Below are positions 60,777 through 64,000 of a DNA stretch of 64,000 nt, piece by piece (the first letter of the stretch is position 1; each line of letters opens with the position of its first letter). The position numbers were made by a program, and so were the translations under genes. The notes beneath the pieces are model-generated. The model was given only the letters and a program-made list of their open reading frames with translations, searched no databases and was not told the DNA's origin. The DNA is taken from contig WLXD01000003.1 of assembly GCA_012103255.1 (NCBI GenBank), forward strand, positions 205,984-269,983. Direction: 5' to 3'. This DNA comes from Acidobacteriota bacterium (lineage in GTDB: Bacteria; Acidobacteriota; UBA890; WLXD01).

Positions 60777-62615
60777 GTGAATCTTGCAGGTCGCTTGAAA
60801 ATCCTCGCGCCGAGCTTGCTCGCTCTCGTTGTGGCCGCAGGGGCCACGGCGCAGCAGCCGCGTGCTGTTGCGGAGGCACCACTTCGTGTGGAACTCGAAG
60901 TCTCCGAACAGGCTGGCGCGACGCGCTGGAACGCAGCTGCACAACTCGGTGTACCGCTGCCGCGTCATGCACCGGCAAGTCCAGCCGCCTACCGAGTCGT
61001 AGACGACTCCGGCACCGAGATTCCATCCGACCGCTGGGTACTTGCCCGCTGGGGCGGCCCCGTGGAGCGTACCGACCTTCCCATTCGATGGATGGGCGTT
61101 CGCTTCCGCACGGATCTCCAGGCCGGTGGCACCCGTCGACTCAGCCTGGAATCCACACCCGCGGTCACCGCTGCGGATCGCGAACTCGCGCTCCAAACGG
61201 CCGACGGTGTGCTGGTAGACACCGGCGCGATTGCGTTCCGTATCCCATCAGCGGGAACCTCATTGCTCGACACTCTGAGTATCGACCTCGACGGCGCTCC
61301 AGGAACGGAGGCCGAACTCCTGGGCCCCGATCACGGCGGCGGTCTCGTCGCACCTTCTTCAGCCGGCACGCCTGGAAGATGGGAAACCGCGGCAGTCCGC
61401 GTCATCGAGAACGGCCAGTTCGCGACCAAGATCCGCGTCGACCTGATACCCCGTGATGGTACTCGAGGACCCGCTACGATCTGGATCCGGGCGACTCGCG
61501 ACTCGTCCGTCCTTCACCTTTCGCTGGACGCCACGAACACCGCTGCGGAAGCCGTGTCACTCGCACTCCCAGTGCAGACGCTCGGCGACCCGCTCGAACT
61601 CGGCGTGCGGCGAGACTATTCGTCGGCCGCCCTGGAAGGGCCGCTGCCCGCGGATGGCACGCTCGTTGTGCGACCCGACGCGGACGGTTGGATTGGCACC
61701 CTCGGCACCGTGCAGGCACCGGGACTCATCGCCTGGGCCCAGATGAGCAGTCTCACCTGGAGCGCGACTGTGGCGAGTCGGGGCGATGCAGCGATCAACG
61801 AATTCCGTGTGACGGGCAACGGCGTTCTGTGGACCGAGATCGGCACCGGAACCACCTCCGAAATCGTGTTCGAGCTCCGTCGACGGCTGGCCCCCGAGGG
61901 CATTGCGGCCGAGCTCGCAGCTCCGATCAGCGCTTTGGTCCTTCCTGAAACACTCTGGCGAGCCGAGGTGTTCGGGCCGGCACCTGTTGCAGCGGCGCTT
62001 GCCTCGGCCGCAGCCGCAGGCACTCTCGCAGACGGGGCGCTCAGCGCAGTGCTTCGCTACGCAGGGTCGGGCGACGCCTCGGCCGTAGCTAGTGCTTCGC
62101 GACACTTGCGCGCCCACGACCCGCGCACGGGAAGCTTGATACAGGGCCTGCTCTTCGCGGATACCGAACTGCTGGGAGCTGTCGCCTCTGATGCCGCGGC
62201 GATCGACGTGACACGCAGTGTCGAAACCCAGGCCGAAGCGGCCTTGGATGCCTGGCAACTCACCGGCCAACGCGGGCATCTCGAACACGCGCGTGCCCTG
62301 CTTCGCACCGCCATCGGCGCCGCTTGGTCTGCCAACATCTGCGACGAAGCGAAGACTCGAAGCGCGGAGATCGCCCGACTCATCCGTACCACCGGCACGT
62401 ACGTCTGGATTCGGAGAAATCTGAACGAGATCGATCAGGCCGCCGAGAACGCGATCTTCGGGATGCTCGGCCGTTTGCAGGACTGCGTCCCGACGGGTCC
62501 TGAATGGACGCCAGCGTGGGCTTTCGGCGGAGCTCTGTTCGAAGACTCTCCGGAAGGTGAACGTTGGCTCGCACTGGGCGCCGGCGCGCCTACCGGACCG
62601 CGTCTCGGACAATAG
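60777..62615 (+). CDS. Secreted protein with RIFT-barrel-like N terminus (PcRGLX/YetA-like)
   Basis: 612 residues from GTG 60777, chosen because the signal peptide starts there (APSLLALVVAAGATAQQ); ATG 60717 adds 20 polar residues. The first domain LGVPLPRHAP, DDSGTEIPSDRWVLARWGG and LPIRWMGVRFRTDLQAGG resembles the RIFT barrel of exo-rhamnogalacturonan lyase-like proteins. The C-terminal ~230 residues are helical and Ala-rich with two or three Cys. Catalysis is unproven; likely envelope-associated. Confidence 0.6.
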   Translation: MNLAGRLKILAPSLLALVVAAGATAQQPRAVAEAPLRVELEVSEQAGATRWNAAAQLGVPLPRHAPASPAAYRVVDDSGTEIPSDRWVLARWGGPVERTDLPIRWMGVRFRTDLQAGGTRRLSLESTPAVTAADRELALQTADGVLVDTGAIAFRIPSAGTSLLDTLSIDLDGAPGTEAELLGPDHGGGLVAPSSAGTPGRWETAAVRVIENGQFATKIRVDLIPRDGTRGPATIWIRATRDSSVLHLSLDATNTAAEAVSLALPVQTLGDPLELGVRRDYSSAALEGPLPADGTLVVRPDADGWIGTLGTVQAPGLIAWAQMSSLTWSATVASRGDAAINEFRVTGNGVLWTEIGTGTTSEIVFELRRRLAPEGIAAELAAPISALVLPETLWRAEVFGPAPVAAALASAAAAGTLADGALSAVLRYAGSGDASAVASASRHLRAHDPRTGSLIQGLLFADTELLGAVASDAAAIDVTRSVETQAEAALDAWQLTGQRGHLEHARALLRTAIGAAWSANICDEAKTRSAEIARLIRTTGTYVWIRRNLNEIDQAAENAIFGMLGRLQDCVPTGPEWTPAWAFGGALFEDSPEGERWLALGAGAPTGPRLGQ

Positions 62616-62703
62616 CGACCTCGCCGCGCCACTTGCCCTGAAGCAGGCCCGCGCGGAAAAATAGCGCATCGCCACCCGCTCTTTTGCTCCTCGGAGGTCC
62701 GTG

Positions 62704-63516
62704 ATGCGTCGAACCCTGGCTGTGCTGTTGGCCGGAACCCTTCTTGGCGGCACGGCGAGTGCGCAGCAGGCGCCCTCCGCCGAGGACGCAGCCGCCCGGC
62801 TCGCCGACTCCCCTCGCCACGGCGAATGGGTGGTCGTGGACACGCCCGGCGGCCCGGTGAGCAGCTGGGTCGTCTATCCCGAGCGTGCAGACGGTGCGCC
62901 CGTGATCGTGGTGATCCACGAGATCTTCGGTTTGACCGACTGGATTCGAAGCGTCGCCGACGGGTTTGCTGCTGAGGGCTTCATCGCCATCGCTCCCGAT
63001 CTGCTCTCTGGCAAGGGGCCGGACGGTGGTGGTACGGACAGCCTCGAGTCACCTCGTACGGCGATACGTGACCTGGACCCTGCGGAAGTCAAGGTGCGGC
63101 TTGATGGCGTGGCGCACTACGGGATGAGCTTGCCGGCAGCGACCGACCGATTTGGCGTGGTGGGATTCTGCTGGGGAGGCTCGACCAGCTTCCGCTACGC
63201 GACACTCCAACCGGGGGCGGGGGCCGCGGTCGTGTACTACGGCGGATCTCCGCCCAGTGAGGATCTCGCCAACCTGCAGGTGCCGGTTCTCGGGCTCTAC
63301 GGCGGCAACGACAATCGCGTGAACGCGACCATCGCGCCTGCTCAGGAAGCTCTGTCGGACACGGATGCGCGATACGAAGTCGAGATCTACGACGGTGCAG
63401 GACACGGCTTCCTGCGAGCACAGAACCACGACGAACTCGGCCAACAGAACACCGCCGCAGCCACGGCGGGATGGCCGCGCACGATCGCGTTCTTCCGCGA
63501 ACTCCTCGAACGCTAG
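62704..63516 (+). CDS. Secreted dienelactone hydrolase family protein
   Basis: 270 residues from ATG 62704 with GGAGGT five bases upstream; a GTG at 62701 is adjacent. Signal peptide to about residue 20 (ending ASAQ). The alpha/beta-hydrolase triad fits DLH: Cys nucleophile in VVGFCWGGSTSF, Asp in YGGNDNRVN and His in GAGHGFLRAQ. Opening IVVIHEIFGLTDWIRSVADG is a family hallmark. Hydrolyses an ester or lactone; substrate unknown. Confidence 0.9.
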   Translation: MRRTLAVLLAGTLLGGTASAQQAPSAEDAAARLADSPRHGEWVVVDTPGGPVSSWVVYPERADGAPVIVVIHEIFGLTDWIRSVADGFAAEGFIAIAPDLLSGKGPDGGGTDSLESPRTAIRDLDPAEVKVRLDGVAHYGMSLPAATDRFGVVGFCWGGSTSFRYATLQPGAGAAVVYYGGSPPSEDLANLQVPVLGLYGGNDNRVNATIAPAQEALSDTDARYEVEIYDGAGHGFLRAQNHDELGQQNTAAATAGWPRTIAFFRELLER

Positions 63517-63519
63517 CGG

Positions 63520-64000
63520 CTATCGATCGCGTACCGCGCGCCGGACAACGACGTCAACCATCGGCACACGACTGAGATTGGTGCCGGGGACAGGCTGGGC
63601 GGGCACGAGAGAAATCCGGTCGACCACTTCCATACCCTCGACCACGACGCCGAAGACAGCGTAGCCGGCGCTTGGCGGCCGGTGATCGAGAAGCGGTGCG
63701 TCGACGAAGCTGATGAAGAACTGCGAGGTGCCGCTATCGGGATCGTTAGCTCTGGCGAGGGCCACGGCTCCGCGCACATTCGACAGCCCGTTGGCAGCCT
63801 CACTCGGCACCGGCTCCCGCGGTGTGCGCGGTTCCAATTCAGCATCGAAGCCGCCGCCCTGGATCACAGGCGGACCAGGGTTCTCGGGCTCGACGCGGTG
63901 AAAAATCGTCCCGTCGTAGAAACCGTCGTCCACGTAGCGGAGGAAGTTGGCCACCGTCAGCGGCGCTTGCGCCGGATACATGGCGATCACGATATCGCCG
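63520..64000 (-). CDS. Cyclophilin-type peptidyl-prolyl isomerase (5' end outside window)
   Basis: The frame is open to the window end (GDIVIAMYPAQAPLTV before the first GTG at 63990), so the start is missing. FLRYVDDGFYDGTIFHRVEP, VIQGGGFD, RGAVALARANDPDSGTSQFFISF and GYAVFGVVVEGMEVVDRIS are the cyclophilin core; the Arg of FHRV and the SQFF strand are kept. Assists proline isomerisation, probably in the periplasm. Second cyclophilin domain in the window besides the HEAT fusion. Confidence 0.92.
   Translation of the reverse strand, partial: GDIVIAMYPAQAPLTVANFLRYVDDGFYDGTIFHRVEPENPGPPVIQGGGFDAELEPRTPREPVPSEAANGLSNVRGAVALARANDPDSGTSQFFISFVDAPLLDHRPPSAGYAVFGVVVEGMEVVDRISLVPAQPVPGTNLSRVPMVDVVVRRAVRDR

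Noticed and set aside
61557-62843. 428-residue minus-strand ORF opposite the RIFT-barrel-like gene
   Set aside because: Antisense to a gene with a signal peptide and coherent domain; no family features of its own.

Overview
The window is a GC-rich (about 60-65% by eye), densely packed bacterial chromosome segment with no rRNA, tRNA, CRISPR array, transposase or phage gene that I can see. The gene content points to Acidobacteriota or a close relative. The main clues are a PadR regulator overlapping a large duplicated-permease (ADOP/MacB-type) gene, a VWFA-related secreted protein of the acidobacterial type, several outer-membrane barrels, a futalosine-pathway MqnD-like protein, and two probable selenoproteins. 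This placement is inferred from gene families, not from a marker gene.

Layout. 1-4907: the 3' end of a fatty acid desaturase, a secreted protein and three consecutive envelope barrel-type proteins. 4935-8948: tesA divergent from an ABC ATPase and an FtsX-type permease, as in E. coli tesA-ybbA-ybbP. 8953-13844: an M14 carboxypeptidase divergent from a VWFA-type secreted protein and a TonB-like protein. 13841-19391: a DEAD-box helicase, a selenocysteine-type redoxin, a GYD protein and the ADOP permease/PadR pair. 19400-25258: small unknown proteins, P5C dehydrogenase and a secreted alpha-helical protein. 25323-28943: a radical SAM protein and two c-type-cytochrome-containing envelope proteins, the first with indels. 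28983-30618: an SDR and an acid phosphatase lipoprotein. 30760-33607: trkA-trkH. 33604-37875: ddl, an SCP2 protein, a zinc dehydrogenase and a Na/Pi symporter. 38110-41611: a pilus minor-pilin operon with a remarkable Ser/Gly-rich PilX-like protein. 41630-43886: a Ser/Thr kinase (frameshifted) and a small anchored protein. 43940-52393: one long minus-strand operon (Na+ symporter, pabA, pabB, pabC, HEAT-cyclophilin, membrane protein, DUF72, metallo-beta-lactamase). 52635-54941: a GGDEF/HD-GYP regulator. 54938-57376: a minus-strand cluster of an AlkA-like glycosylase, Fur and a selenocysteine-type TlpA lipoprotein. 57510-64000: a hydroxyacid dehydrogenase, kynureninase, MqnD-like protein, secreted proteins, a dienelactone hydrolase and a truncated cyclophilin.

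The most notable results are two thioredoxin-fold genes in which an in-frame TGA sits exactly where the first Cys of the CxxC motif belongs. Each TGA is followed at the correct distance by a perfect short hairpin with a GU-containing loop, as expected for a bacterial SECIS element. The pilus operon carries a PilX-like protein expanded by three repeated Cys/Ser-Gly/hydrophobic units, followed by a PilV-like gene whose leader is interrupted.

Several genes (permease, VWFA protein, cytochrome-barrel protein, kinase, pilV) carry single-base frame problems. Some lie beside homopolymer runs, so sequencing or assembly error is a live alternative to real gene decay. Four convergent gene pairs end on one shared CTAG.
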